In this document: positions 32,430 through 41,108 of the stretch, piece after piece
Layout of the letters: the number at the start of each line of letters is the position of its first letter
Position numbering within the stretch: position 1 is the first letter of the stretch
DNA from: Streptomyces sp. NRRL F-4489
GTDB taxonomy: Bacteria > Actinomycetota > Actinomycetes > Streptomycetales > Streptomycetaceae
Length of the DNA stretch: 64,000 bases
Direction: 5' to 3'
Assembly: GCF_001509485.1 (NCBI RefSeq)
Contig: NZ_LLZI01000213.1
Span: 1-64,000, forward strand
Notes under the pieces: generated by a model
Databases searched by the model: none
Told to the model about the DNA's origin: nothing
The model's input: the letters and a program-made list of their open reading frames with translations, nothing else
Position numbers and translations under genes: made by a program

Positions 32430-33512
32430 TCAGGCCATCTTGTGGATCCACCCGTGCCGGTCGGGCCGCTCGCCGGACTGGATGCCCATCAGCTCCGTCC
32501 GCAGCCGCATGGTGACCGGTCCGGGCCGGCCGTCGCCCATCCGCCACTCCCCCTGCTCGCTGCGGGCCCGGCCCACCGGCGTGATCATCGAGGAGGTGCC
32601 GCAGGAGAAGACCTCCGTCAGCCGGCCCGCGTGGGCGTCCGCGCGCCACCGCTCGACGCTGATCCGGCCCTCCTCCGCGGTCAGGCCGAGGTCCCGGGCG
32701 AGGATGAGGACGCTGTCCCGGGTGACGCCGGCCAGCAGCGTGCCGGTCAGCGCGGGGGTGACCAGCCGGTCGCCGTAGACGAAGAAGATGTTGCTGGTGC
32801 CCATCTCGTCGATCCAGCGGCGCTCCTTGGCGTCCAGCCAGACGACCTGGTCGCAGCCCCGCTCGGCGGCCTGCCGCTGGGCGACGAGGGTGCCCGCGTA
32901 GTTGCCGCCGCACTTGGCGGCGCCGGTACCGCCGTCGGCGGCCCGGCTGTAGTCGGTGGTGAGCCAGACCGACACCGGCTCCACGCCGCCCTTGAAGTAC
33001 GCGCCGGCCGGGCAGGCGATCACCGCGAAGAGGTAGGAGTCCGAGGCGTCGTAGAAGGCGAGCGAGCGCTGCGTGGCGATCATGAACGGCCGCAGATAGA
33101 GGCTGTTCCCGGCGCCGCTGGGCACCCAGTCGCGGTCGGCGTCGATCAGCCGCCGCAGCGCCTCCAGGAACGCCTCCTCGGGCAGCGCCGGCATGGCCAT
33201 CCGCGCGGCCGACCGGTTGAGCCGGGCGGCGTTGGCGTCGGGGCGGAACGAGACGATCGAGCCGTCCGCGCGCCGGTACGCCTTCAGCCCCTCGAAGATC
33301 TCCTGGCCGTAGTGGAAGACCTGGGTGGCCGGGTCCAGGGACAGCGGTCCGTACGGGCCGAGCCGGGCGTCGTACCAGCCGCGCTCCGCGCTCCACTTGA
33401 TGGTCACCATGTGGTCGGTGGGGATCTCGCCGAAGACCGGATCGGCCAGCAGCCGGGCGCGTTCGGCGTCCGGCGTGCCGGTGACGCGGTGGTCGGAGAA
33501 TTCCAGGCTCAT
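32430..33512 (-). CDS. Branched-chain amino acid aminotransferase (IlvE-type, class IV)
   Basis: This 360-residue PLP enzyme has the class IV pattern: FHYGQEIFEGLKAYRR, YLRPFMIAT, and CGGNYAGTLVAQRQAAERGCDQVVWLD, where the Lys just before CGGNY (AAKCGG) binds PLP, then EMGTSNIFFVYGD. The ATG at 33512 has GGAG eight bases upstream. It exchanges amino groups between branched-chain amino acids and 2-oxoglutarate. Within the fatty-acid-like run it may supply branched-chain oxoacids for starter units or a final amine, and it sits near an AzlCD exporter; the housekeeping ilvE is probably elsewhere. Confidence 0.92.
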   Translation of the reverse strand: MSLEFSDHRVTGTPDAERARLLADPVFGEIPTDHMVTIKWSAERGWYDARLGPYGPLSLDPATQVFHYGQEIFEGLKAYRRADGSIVSFRPDANAARLNRSAARMAMPALPEEAFLEALRRLIDADRDWVPSGAGNSLYLRPFMIATQRSLAFYDASDSYLFAVIACPAGAYFKGGVEPVSVWLTTDYSRAADGGTGAAKCGGNYAGTLVAQRQAAERGCDQVVWLDAKERRWIDEMGTSNIFFVYGDRLVTPALTGTLLAGVTRDSVLILARDLGLTAEEGRISVERWRADAHAGRLTEVFSCGTSSMITPVGRARSEQGEWRMGDGRPGPVTMRLRTELMGIQSGERPDRHGWIHKMA

Positions 33513-33565
33513 GCGGTACTCCAAGGATCAAGTGCCGTGCGGTGCAAGGGGGTTGGGGCAGCGTG

Positions 33566-35149
33566 TCACAGCGGCGGGTTGCCGTGCTTGCGGGCGGGTG
33601 GATCGGCGCGTTTGGTGCGGAGCATCGCCAGCGAGCGGATCAGCACGGCGCGGGTCTCGGCGGGGTCGATGACGTCGTCCACCAGGCCGCGCTCGGCCGC
33701 GTAGTACGGGTGCATCAGCTCCGCCCGGTACTCCTTGACCACCCGCGCCCGCATCGCCTCCGGGTCGTCGGCCTCGGCGATCCGCTTGCGGAAGATGACG
33801 CCCGCGGCGCCCTCGGCGCCCATCACCGCGATCTCGTTGGTCGGCCAGGCGTAGGTCAGGTCCGCGCCGATGGACTCGGAGTCCATGACGATGTACGCGC
33901 CGCCGTACGCCTTGCGCAGCACGACCGAGATCCGCGGGACGGTCGCGGCGCAGTACGCGTAGAGCAGTTTGGCGCCGTGCCGGATGATGCCGCCGTGCTC
34001 CTGGTCGACGCCCGGCAGGAAGCCGGGGACGTCGACGAGCGTCACCAGCGGGATGTTGAACGCGTCGCACATCTGGACGAAGCGGGCGGCCTTCTCGCTG
34101 GCCCGCGCGTCGAGCACCCCGGCGAGGTGCTGCGGCTGGTTGGCGAGGACGCCGACCGTCCGGCCGCCCAGGCGCGCCAGGCAGCACAGCACATTGGCGG
34201 CCCAGGCCGCGTGCACCTCGACCACCTCGCCGTCGTCCACGATCTCCTCGATGACCGCGCGCATGTCGTACGGCAGCCGGCCGTTGGCCGGGACGAGGTC
34301 GAGCAGGGCCTCGCAGCGGCGGTCGGCGGGATCGCCGCGGCCGGCGTCCGGCGGGTCCTCGGCGTTGTTGGCCGGCAGCAGCGAGAGGAGGTAGCGGACC
34401 TCCTCCAGGCAGGTCTCCTCGTCGTCGTACGCGAAGTGCGCGACGCCGGAGGTCTCGGCGTGGACGTCGGCGCCGCCCAGGCCGTCGCGGCTGATCTCCT
34501 CGCCGGTGACGGCCCGTACGACGTCCGGGCCGGTGAGGAACATCTGCGCGGTGTCCCGGACCATGAAGACGAAGTCGGTCAGCGCGGGGCTGTAGGCCGC
34601 CCCGCCCGCGCACGGGCCGAGCATCACGCTGATCTGCGGGATGACGCCGGACGCGGCGGCGTTCCGGCGGAAGATACCGCCGTATCCGGCCAGCGCGGTG
34701 ACGCCCTCCTGGATGCGGGCGCCGGCGCCGTCGTTGAGCGAGACCAGCGGCGCACCGGCCTGGACGGCCAGGTCCATGATCTTGTGGATCTTGGTGGCGT
34801 GGGCCTCGCCCAGCGCGCCGCCGAAGATCCGGAAGTCGTGCGCGTAGACGAACACGGTCCGGCCGTGGACCGTGCCCCAGCCGGTGATCACACCGTCGGT
34901 GTACGGCCGGTTGGCCTCCAGGCCGAAGCCGGTCGCCCGGTGCCGGCGCAGCGGCTCGACCTCGTGGAACGACCCCGGGTCCAGCAGCAGCGCGAGCCGC
35001 TCGCGGGCGGTCAGCTTGCCCTTGGCGCGCTGGGCCTCGGTCGCCCGCCGGCCGGGGCCGGAGCGGGCCCGCTCGCGCAGGGTGTGCAGTTCGGCCACCC
35101 GTCCGCGCGCGTCGGCGGGCTCCTGGGAGGCCACGGGGGTCACCGTCAT
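33566..35149 (-). CDS. Acyl-CoA carboxylase beta subunit (carboxyltransferase)
   Basis: This 527-residue carboxyltransferase has the PccB/AccB family look: KLTARERLALLLDPGSF, the two oxyanion loops IFRR..AAASGVIPQISVMLGPCAGGAAYSPALTDF and GGIIRHGAKLLYAYCAATVPRISVVLRKAYGGAYIVM, and MGAEGAAGVIFRKRI. It would need a biotinylated alpha subunit encoded elsewhere to make malonyl- or methylmalonyl-CoA. The residue that sets acyl chain choice cannot be assigned by eye. Its ATG overlaps the stop of the FAH-family gene. It probably feeds extender units to the run. Confidence 0.93.
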   Translation of the reverse strand: MTVTPVASQEPADARGRVAELHTLRERARSGPGRRATEAQRAKGKLTARERLALLLDPGSFHEVEPLRRHRATGFGLEANRPYTDGVITGWGTVHGRTVFVYAHDFRIFGGALGEAHATKIHKIMDLAVQAGAPLVSLNDGAGARIQEGVTALAGYGGIFRRNAAASGVIPQISVMLGPCAGGAAYSPALTDFVFMVRDTAQMFLTGPDVVRAVTGEEISRDGLGGADVHAETSGVAHFAYDDEETCLEEVRYLLSLLPANNAEDPPDAGRGDPADRRCEALLDLVPANGRLPYDMRAVIEEIVDDGEVVEVHAAWAANVLCCLARLGGRTVGVLANQPQHLAGVLDARASEKAARFVQMCDAFNIPLVTLVDVPGFLPGVDQEHGGIIRHGAKLLYAYCAATVPRISVVLRKAYGGAYIVMDSESIGADLTYAWPTNEIAVMGAEGAAGVIFRKRIAEADDPEAMRARVVKEYRAELMHPYYAAERGLVDDVIDPAETRAVLIRSLAMLRTKRADPPARKHGNPPL

Positions 35150-36030
35150 GCCTGCTCCCTCCCGTCCACGCGCGCGGGCACGCACCGCTGGCGCTGCGCC
35201 CCGAGGCCGGCCACCTCCGCCTCCACGAGGTCGCCGGCGCGCAGATACGGCGTGCCGGGGCTGCCGAGGGCGACCCCGGCCGGGGAGCCGGTGAGCACCA
35301 CATCGCCCGGCTGGAGCACCATGAACCGGCTGAGATACCGGACCAGTTCGGCGACGTCGAAACGCATGTCGGCGGTGTTGCCGTCCTGCCGGGTCCGGTC
35401 GTTGACCTTGCAGGTCAGGGCGAGTTTCCGGGGGTCGCCGGCCTCGTCGGGGGTGACCAGGTGAGGGCCGAGCGGGGTGAAGGTCTCGAAGGACTTGCCC
35501 TTGATCCACTGGCCGCCGCGCTCCAGCAGCCAGTGCCGTTCGGAGACGTCGTTGGCCGTGCAGTAGCCGGCGACGTACGCCAGCGGGTCGGCGCCGTCCG
35601 GCAGATAGCGCGCCCGGCGGCCGATGACCACCGCCAGCTCCACCTCCCAGTCGGTGCGGCTGCCGCCGGGCGGCAGGATCAGGTCGTCGTACGGGCCCGC
35701 CAGGGTCCACGGGGACTTGCTGGCGACGATGGGCTCGGCGGGCAGGTCCATGCCCGCCTGGGCCGCGTGGTCGCGGTAGTTGAGACCGATGGAGATCAGA
35801 TGGCCGCCCGGCGGGACCGGCGGCCCGATCCGGGCGCCGCCGGCCGGGTCGACGGCCGGCAGGGCGGACGCCTCGCGGGCGAGCCGGTCCCCGGTGGCGG
35901 CCAGCGCCTCGGGGTCGAGGTGGGGGCCGGTCCAGTCGTCCAGCCACTCCGACAGGTCGCGCACCACGCCGCCCGGATCGACGGCACAGGGGCGTTCGCG
36001 GCCGGGCGGGCCGATCCTCAGCAGCCTCAT
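35146..36030 (-). CDS. Fumarylacetoacetate hydrolase family protein
   Basis: This 294-residue protein has the FAH fold signatures: SIGLNYRDHAAQAGM, PWTLAGPYDDLILPPG, DWEVELAVVIGRRARY with metal-binding acids, and PGDVVLTGSPAGVALG. The family hydrolyses or decarboxylates acylpyruvates and related beta-diketo acids with a divalent metal. In this operon it could cleave or decarboxylate a beta-dicarbonyl intermediate. It overlaps both neighbours by four bases, so it is a core operon member. Confidence 0.88.
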   Translation of the reverse strand: MRLLRIGPPGRERPCAVDPGGVVRDLSEWLDDWTGPHLDPEALAATGDRLAREASALPAVDPAGGARIGPPVPPGGHLISIGLNYRDHAAQAGMDLPAEPIVASKSPWTLAGPYDDLILPPGGSRTDWEVELAVVIGRRARYLPDGADPLAYVAGYCTANDVSERHWLLERGGQWIKGKSFETFTPLGPHLVTPDEAGDPRKLALTCKVNDRTRQDGNTADMRFDVAELVRYLSRFMVLQPGDVVLTGSPAGVALGSPGTPYLRAGDLVEAEVAGLGAQRQRCVPARVDGREQA

Positions 36031-36443
36031 CCGGCCCGCTCCACCAGGTACTTCTCGAAGAAGCGGGTCTCCTCGTCGGTCAGCCGGCGGGGCCGGCCGC
36101 GCCGGTAGTCGAACGGCGCCATCACCGTCGAGGCGGTGGCGTAGAGCGTGTCACCGTCCTTGACCTCGTAGTCGACGGCGACGGTCGCCGAGTCGAGGTA
36201 GCTGACCCACATCTCGATGTCCACCGGCTCATGGCGGTGCGCCAGCTGCTGCCGGTAGCGGATCTCATGGCTGACGACGACGGAGCCGTCCTTGAAGAAC
36301 GCGTCGCCGTCCGTGGGCCCCATCCGGAAGATCAGGTCCACCCGCGCCTCCTCCAGGTAGCGGAGGTAGGCGACGTTGTTGACGATGCCGTAGACGTCCA
36401 TGTCCGCCCAGCGCAGCGGGCAGCGGTAGAGGTGTCGCGCCAT
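36027..36443 (-). CDS. Acyl-CoA thioesterase, hotdog (4HBT/YbgC-like)
   Basis: This 138-residue single-hotdog protein starts with LRWADMDVYGIVNNVAYLRYLEEARVDLI; the Asp of ADMDVYGIVNN is the catalytic residue of 4-hydroxybenzoyl-CoA thioesterase type enzymes. It should hydrolyse an acyl-CoA or acyl-ACP thioester. It overlaps the FAH gene by four bases and follows the acyl-CoA oxidase gene by three bases, so it may release the chain after oxidation. Specificity is unknown. Confidence 0.88.
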   Translation of the reverse strand: MARHLYRCPLRWADMDVYGIVNNVAYLRYLEEARVDLIFRMGPTDGDAFFKDGSVVVSHEIRYRQQLAHRHEPVDIEMWVSYLDSATVAVDYEVKDGDTLYATASTVMAPFDYRRGRPRRLTDEETRFFEKYLVERAG

Positions 36444-36446
36444 GGG

Positions 36447-38303
36447 TCAGCTCCTTCCGGCGGCGGCCGGTGCGTCGGCAGGCGCGTCGGCCGGTGCGGC
36501 GCCCGCGAGCCGCTGGAACGCGGCCACGTAGTCGTCGGCGGCGATCGGGGCGCGCAGCAGCTCCGGCGAGAGCCGGAAGCCGTCGATCAGCAGCGGGACG
36601 TGCGGGTGGACGCGCGCGCAGAGCGCGTCGATCCGCGCGGGGATCTCCTCCGCCTGCCCGGCGGTCAGCGCGCCGCGCGCCAGATACCAGCCGGCGTCCC
36701 GCTGGATCTCGGTGAGCGCGTACAGCGACGCGAGGAGGCCGAGTGCCTCGCGCACCTCCTCGGTACGGGCGTCGGCGGCGGCCGCCCGGAAGGACTCCAG
36801 GGCCACCCGCGCGCCCCGGGTCCGGGCCACCGCCAGGGCGGTGTTCACGGTGCCGTTCCAGGCGTCGAAGTAGGTCTGCCCGTCCGGCCCGTCGGTCATT
36901 TCGGCCCGGGCCGCGCGCCGCAGGCTGTCCTCGCGGTAGCCCAGCAGCTCGGCGTGCAGGGCGGGTTCGAGCAGGTCGCGGCCGGCGGGGTCGGGCGCGG
37001 GGCGGGCGGCGCCGTCGTCGCGGCTCGCGAGCAGCTGCGCGGCGGTGGTGGCGAGCAGCACCTGGTTGTCGCCCTCGGCGGTGACCAGGCCCTGGAGCAG
37101 CGAGCCGTAGTCGGCGATGCGGTTGACGCTGAAGATGCCCTGGGCGCCGCAGCGTTCCCGGCAGACGGCGACGACCTCGGTCATCTCCCAGGTGGACAGC
37201 GCCTTGGTGAGGGAGATCAGGTTGTTGAGGTCGGCCGTGATGGCATCCGGGGACGCCAGGAACTCCCGTTTGGCGTGGTTGAGCAGGAACGTCATCGCGT
37301 AGACCTTCGCCAGCGCCGGGAAGAGGGCGGCCTGGTGGCTGCGGTAGGCGAGGATCGGGGTGTCGGGGCGGCCGGGGGCGTTGGTGAGCCGCTGGGCGGC
37401 GTAGCGCAGCGCGATGTAGACGCTCGCCCGGCCGGCGCCGACCGCGGAGCTGGAGACGCACAGCCGGCCCGGCTGGATCCGGGACATCGCGCGCAGGAAG
37501 CGCTTGCGCTGATTGCCCGGCGCGGGCCGGAAGGCCCCGTCCTCGGTGAAGCCGCCCATCTCGCCGAGGAGCAGATTGCGGCGCGGTACGCGGACGTGGT
37601 CGAACCACGTGACGCCGTTGTCGAGCCCCTGCACCGGCTTCTCCGGGCAGGGCGCGGCGCGCACGCCCGCGCACAGCCCGTGCGCGTCGCTGATCGGGAC
37701 GAGGAACGGGAAGACGCCGTGGTCCGAGCCGTCCGCGATCAGCCGGGCCATCACCACGGCGGTCTTCGGCACATCGGTGAATCCGCTGTACGACATGAAC
37801 TTCTGGGCCAGCGCGTCCGGGGTGTTGAGGACGAACGTGCCGTCGACCGGGTCGTAGACGGCCTCGGTGCGCAGGGACGCGACGTTGTTGCCGTAGCCCA
37901 GTTCGGTGGCCATGTACGGGCCGAAGGACCGCAGGGCGTCCAGGCCGTCGACGTGCTCCCGCAGGTCCGGCCGGTCGCCGCCGTGGTCCAGGACCGTGCC
38001 GAAGCAGAGGTTGTAGTGGACCATCAGCAGCGAGAAGACCGACACGTCCAGCAGCGAGGGCCATTCGGCCAGCGCGAACAGGCGCCGCGGCGCCCGCACC
38101 ACCTCCCGCGGCCGGCCGAGTTTGCCGTGCAGGAAGCGGGAGCGCTCGTAGGCGAGCCGGCCGGCCTCCTGGAGGGTCAGGCCCTCGCGGGCGTCGAAGA
38201 GCGGGTCGAGCAGCGCCTCCCTGATGTCGGCGTGGATCTCCTCGTAGGTGCCGTCGAAGAGCAGCCGGGTGAGGTCGGTCCGGTGGGCGTCGTCACGGGT
38301 CAT
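36447..38303 (-). CDS. Acyl-CoA oxidase/dehydrogenase, peroxisomal-type
   Basis: This 618-residue flavoprotein has the length and order of acyl-CoA oxidases (ACOX) and is longer than usual dehydrogenases: FGPYMATELGYGNNVASLRTEAVYD, the TPDALAQKFMSYSG FAD region, LCVSSSAVGAGRASVYIALRYAAQR, a C-terminal ERCGAQGIFSVNRIADYGSLLQGLVTAEGDNQVL, and a helical tail. It should introduce a 2,3 double bond in an acyl-CoA and pass electrons to oxygen or flavoprotein. In this operon it may desaturate the chain built by FabH and FabF. The tail is Ala/Pro-rich. Confidence 0.88.
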   Translation of the reverse strand: MTRDDAHRTDLTRLLFDGTYEEIHADIREALLDPLFDAREGLTLQEAGRLAYERSRFLHGKLGRPREVVRAPRRLFALAEWPSLLDVSVFSLLMVHYNLCFGTVLDHGGDRPDLREHVDGLDALRSFGPYMATELGYGNNVASLRTEAVYDPVDGTFVLNTPDALAQKFMSYSGFTDVPKTAVVMARLIADGSDHGVFPFLVPISDAHGLCAGVRAAPCPEKPVQGLDNGVTWFDHVRVPRRNLLLGEMGGFTEDGAFRPAPGNQRKRFLRAMSRIQPGRLCVSSSAVGAGRASVYIALRYAAQRLTNAPGRPDTPILAYRSHQAALFPALAKVYAMTFLLNHAKREFLASPDAITADLNNLISLTKALSTWEMTEVVAVCRERCGAQGIFSVNRIADYGSLLQGLVTAEGDNQVLLATTAAQLLASRDDGAARPAPDPAGRDLLEPALHAELLGYREDSLRRAARAEMTDGPDGQTYFDAWNGTVNTALAVARTRGARVALESFRAAAADARTEEVREALGLLASLYALTEIQRDAGWYLARGALTAGQAEEIPARIDALCARVHPHVPLLIDGFRLSPELLRAPIAADDYVAAFQRLAGAAPADAPADAPAAAGRS

Positions 38304-38340
38304 CGGAGTGCTCTCTCCATCGGTCCGGGTCGCGGGCGGG

Positions 38341-39561
38341 TCAGGCGGCGATCAGCAGCGCGGTGTTCTGGCCGCCGAATCCGAAGGAATTGCTCAGGCC
38401 GACCGGCACCGGGCCGTGCCGGGCCGCCTTGTGGACGAGGTCGACGTCCATCGCCGGGTCGGGGTTGGTGAGGTTGGCCGTGGGCGGGATGACCCCGCGC
38501 TGCACGGTCAGCGCCGTGAAGGCGGCCTCGATGGCCCCGGCGGCGCCCAGCGGATGGCCGGTCACGCCCTTGGTGGAACTCACCGCCGTATCGGCGCCGA
38601 GCAGATCGCGGATGACGGCGGACTCCACGGCGTCGTTGCGCGGGGTGGAGGTGCCGTGCGCGTTGACGTACGCCACCTCGGCGCCGGTCAGGCCCGCGTC
38701 CGCGAGCGCCGCGCGGACCGCGAGCCGGGCGCCGAGCCCGTCCGGGTGCGGGGAGGTGACGTGGTGCGCGTCGGCCGAGGCGCCGTAGCCGATGACCTGC
38801 GCGATCGGCCGCACCCCGCGGCTCGCGGCGTGCTCCGGCGTCTCCAGGACGACCATCCCGGCACCCTCGCCGAGTACGAAGCCGTCCCGGTCCACGTCGA
38901 ACGGCCGGGACGCGGTCTCCGGATCGTCGAGGCGGCGGGAGAGGGCCCGCATCCGGGCGAACGCGGACGCGTACAGCGGCGTCACCGGCGCCTCGGCGCC
39001 GCCCGCGATCACGATGTCCGCGGCGCCCGTACGGAGCAGGTCCCGGCCCATCCCGATCGCCGAGGCACCGGACGCGCAGGCCGAACAGGGCGCGAAGCAG
39101 GGGCCGTTGGCCTTCAGCTCGATGGCGACCTGGCCCGCCGCCATGTTGAGCAGGCCCATGGGCAGGGTCAGCGGCGAGACCTCGCCGGGCCCGTCGCCGA
39201 GCAGCACCGCGTGCTGAGCCTCCAGCGTCGCGGTGCCGCCCGCGCCGGAGCCCACCACGACGGCCACCCGCGAACTGTCCGGCCACTCCCCGGCCGTGAA
39301 CCCGGCCTGGGCGAGCGCCTCGAACGCGGCCACCACCGCGAACTGCGTATAGCGATCCCACTGCACGGCCGTCCGCGGCCCGGCCGACGCGGGGTCGAAA
39401 CCGGGCACCTGGCAGGCGAGCGGCACCGGCAGCCCGGCCAGCTCGGGCGCGTGGGCCGCGGTGGCCCGGCCCGCGACGACGCGCTCCCAGTTCTCCGGCA
39501 CGCCCACACCGGCGGGAGAGACCAGGCCGATACCGGTGATCGCCGCCGCGAAGCCCGTCAT
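38341..39561 (-). CDS. Beta-ketoacyl-ACP synthase II (FabF-like)
   Basis: This 406-residue ketosynthase has the full triad: Cys162 in CSACASGA, His302 in AHGTSTPRND and His336 in KGVTGHPLGAAG, with Lys331. It extends acyl-ACP with malonyl-ACP. It ends NSFGFGGQNTALLIAA. There is no chain-length-factor partner, so this is a FAS-like ketosynthase, not a type II aromatic PKS pair. The gene overlaps acpP by four bases and is followed by the acyl-CoA oxidase 38 bases later. Confidence 0.94.
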   Translation of the reverse strand: MTGFAAAITGIGLVSPAGVGVPENWERVVAGRATAAHAPELAGLPVPLACQVPGFDPASAGPRTAVQWDRYTQFAVVAAFEALAQAGFTAGEWPDSSRVAVVVGSGAGGTATLEAQHAVLLGDGPGEVSPLTLPMGLLNMAAGQVAIELKANGPCFAPCSACASGASAIGMGRDLLRTGAADIVIAGGAEAPVTPLYASAFARMRALSRRLDDPETASRPFDVDRDGFVLGEGAGMVVLETPEHAASRGVRPIAQVIGYGASADAHHVTSPHPDGLGARLAVRAALADAGLTGAEVAYVNAHGTSTPRNDAVESAVIRDLLGADTAVSSTKGVTGHPLGAAGAIEAAFTALTVQRGVIPPTANLTNPDPAMDVDLVHKAARHGPVPVGLSNSFGFGGQNTALLIAA

Positions 39562-39800
39562 GCGACCGTCAGCCCCTTGGCCTCCAGCGCGGCGACGACC
39601 TCGCCGACCGAGGACAGCTCCGCCATCTCCTCGTCGTCGATGTCCGCGCCGAGCCGCTTGCGCAGCGCGGTCACCAGCTCGATCTGCGAGAGCGAGTCCA
39701 GGCCGAGGTCGTCGAACGTCGCGTCGGCGGTGACGGTGTCGCGGATGAGACCGAAACGGGTGGCGATGACCTCGACCACGGAATCGTAAAGGGCGCTCAT
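39558..39800 (-). CDS. Acyl carrier protein
   Basis: This 80-residue acidic carrier protein carries Ser36 in GLDSLSQIELVTALRKR, the phosphopantetheine site with the usual DSL. Its helices follow the FAS ACP pattern (VVEVIATRFGLIRDTVTADATFDDLG). It should carry the growing chain for FabH, FabF and FabG. It lies 100 bases after fabH, and its stop overlaps the fabF start. It differs clearly from the carrier protein at 27.8 kb, so the two halves of the island probably use separate carriers. Confidence 0.95.
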   Translation of the reverse strand: MSALYDSVVEVIATRFGLIRDTVTADATFDDLGLDSLSQIELVTALRKRLGADIDDEEMAELSSVGEVVAALEAKGLTVA

Positions 39801-39900
39801 GTATTCCTCCGGTGGGTGTTGTCTTTTTTACGGTCGTCTTCGGTGGCCGCCCCTTCGGCGGTCGTCCGGAAACGGTTTTCCCGGTGGCCGGGAAGGGAAT

Positions 39901-40920
39901 TCAGCGGACTTCCTCGACCGGAATATCCGGCCACCGCAGCACGGTCGATCCCCAGGAAAGTCCGGCGCCGAATGCCGACAGCAGCACGCGGTCGCCGGGA
40001 TTCAGCCGGCCGCGCACCGCGGCGTCGGCGAGCAGCAGCGGAACGGACGCGGCGAGGGTGTTGCCGACCCGGTCGATATTGACCGCGACGCGGTCGTCGG
40101 GGAGTTCCAGCTCCTCCGCCACGGCCCGCACGATGCGGACATTGGCCTGGTGCCCGGCGAAGACATCGACGTCGGACACGGCCCAGCCGGCCCGGTCGAG
40201 GACGGCGCGCGCCGAGGCGGTCATCCGCGCGACGGCCTGGACGTAGAGGGGGCGGCCCTCCATGCGCAGATACCAGTCCTCGGCGGGCACCCCGTCGCCG
40301 CGCGGGCCGCCGGTGGCCGAGCGCTGCCGGGCGCCGCCGGCCGGGATGGCGAGGAGGTCGGCGAGCGACCCGTCGCTGCCCAGGTCGAACGGGCCCACGG
40401 CGCCCGGCTCGTCGGGGGTGCCGCGCCGCAGCACCACCGCGCCCGCGCCGTCGCCGAAGATCGGCGCCGTACCGCGGTCCGCGGGATTCACCATGGTGGT
40501 GAACGCCTCGGCGCCGATGAACAGCACGCTCTCGGCCACGCCGGACGCGATGTGCCCGGCCGCGGCGGCGAGCCCGTAGAGGAATCCGCTGCACGCCGAG
40601 GTCAGGTCGTAGGCGGGGACGGGGCCCAGCCCGAGCTGGTGGGCGACCTCCGGCGCCACCGCCGGGCAGAGCCGGTCGGCGGAGGTGGTGGCGACCACGA
40701 CCGCGTCCACCGCGCCGCGCCCGGCGGACTTCAGCGCCCGGGCGCCCGCCTCGGCGGCGAGGTCCCGCGTCGACTGGCCGGGCGCGACCCGGCGCCGCTC
40801 GCCGATACCGGTCCGGGTCCTGATCCACTCGTCCGTCGAGTCGAGCGTCGCGCACAGGTCGTCGTTGGTGACGACACCCGCGGGCAGCGCCCCGCCCAGT
40901 CCAGCAAGTACGGCGGCCAT
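39901..40920 (-). CDS. Beta-ketoacyl-ACP synthase III (FabH-like)
   Basis: This 339-residue initiating ketosynthase has Cys110 in TSACSGFLYG, His in GHQANVRI and Asn in NIDRVGNTLAAS, the FabH triad, and STDEWIRTRTGIGERR. The ATG at 40920 follows GGGAGG. FabH condenses an acyl-CoA starter with malonyl-ACP; Streptomyces members often take branched starters, which fits the aminotransferase gene in the same run. It is the first gene of the - strand operon and is divergent from a FAD-linked oxidase gene. The 188-base spacer should hold both promoters. Confidence 0.93.
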   Translation of the reverse strand: MAAVLAGLGGALPAGVVTNDDLCATLDSTDEWIRTRTGIGERRRVAPGQSTRDLAAEAGARALKSAGRGAVDAVVVATTSADRLCPAVAPEVAHQLGLGPVPAYDLTSACSGFLYGLAAAAGHIASGVAESVLFIGAEAFTTMVNPADRGTAPIFGDGAGAVVLRRGTPDEPGAVGPFDLGSDGSLADLLAIPAGGARQRSATGGPRGDGVPAEDWYLRMEGRPLYVQAVARMTASARAVLDRAGWAVSDVDVFAGHQANVRIVRAVAEELELPDDRVAVNIDRVGNTLAASVPLLLADAAVRGRLNPGDRVLLSAFGAGLSWGSTVLRWPDIPVEEVR

Positions 40921-41108
40921 CGGAATACGCCCTCCCAAGTATGGAATGGAGCTCGAACGCGGGCGATGCGAATACCCTCGGCGGGAGGGCGGTACGGAAA
41001 CCCTTCCACGGCGCGTCCGGACACCGCAATTGGCCTTTGGTACACCCGCGCCCACCGGCCGGATTCCGGCCCTTGAGCGGAGGCGTGCGGGGAAATTATG
41101 GTGCCGAA

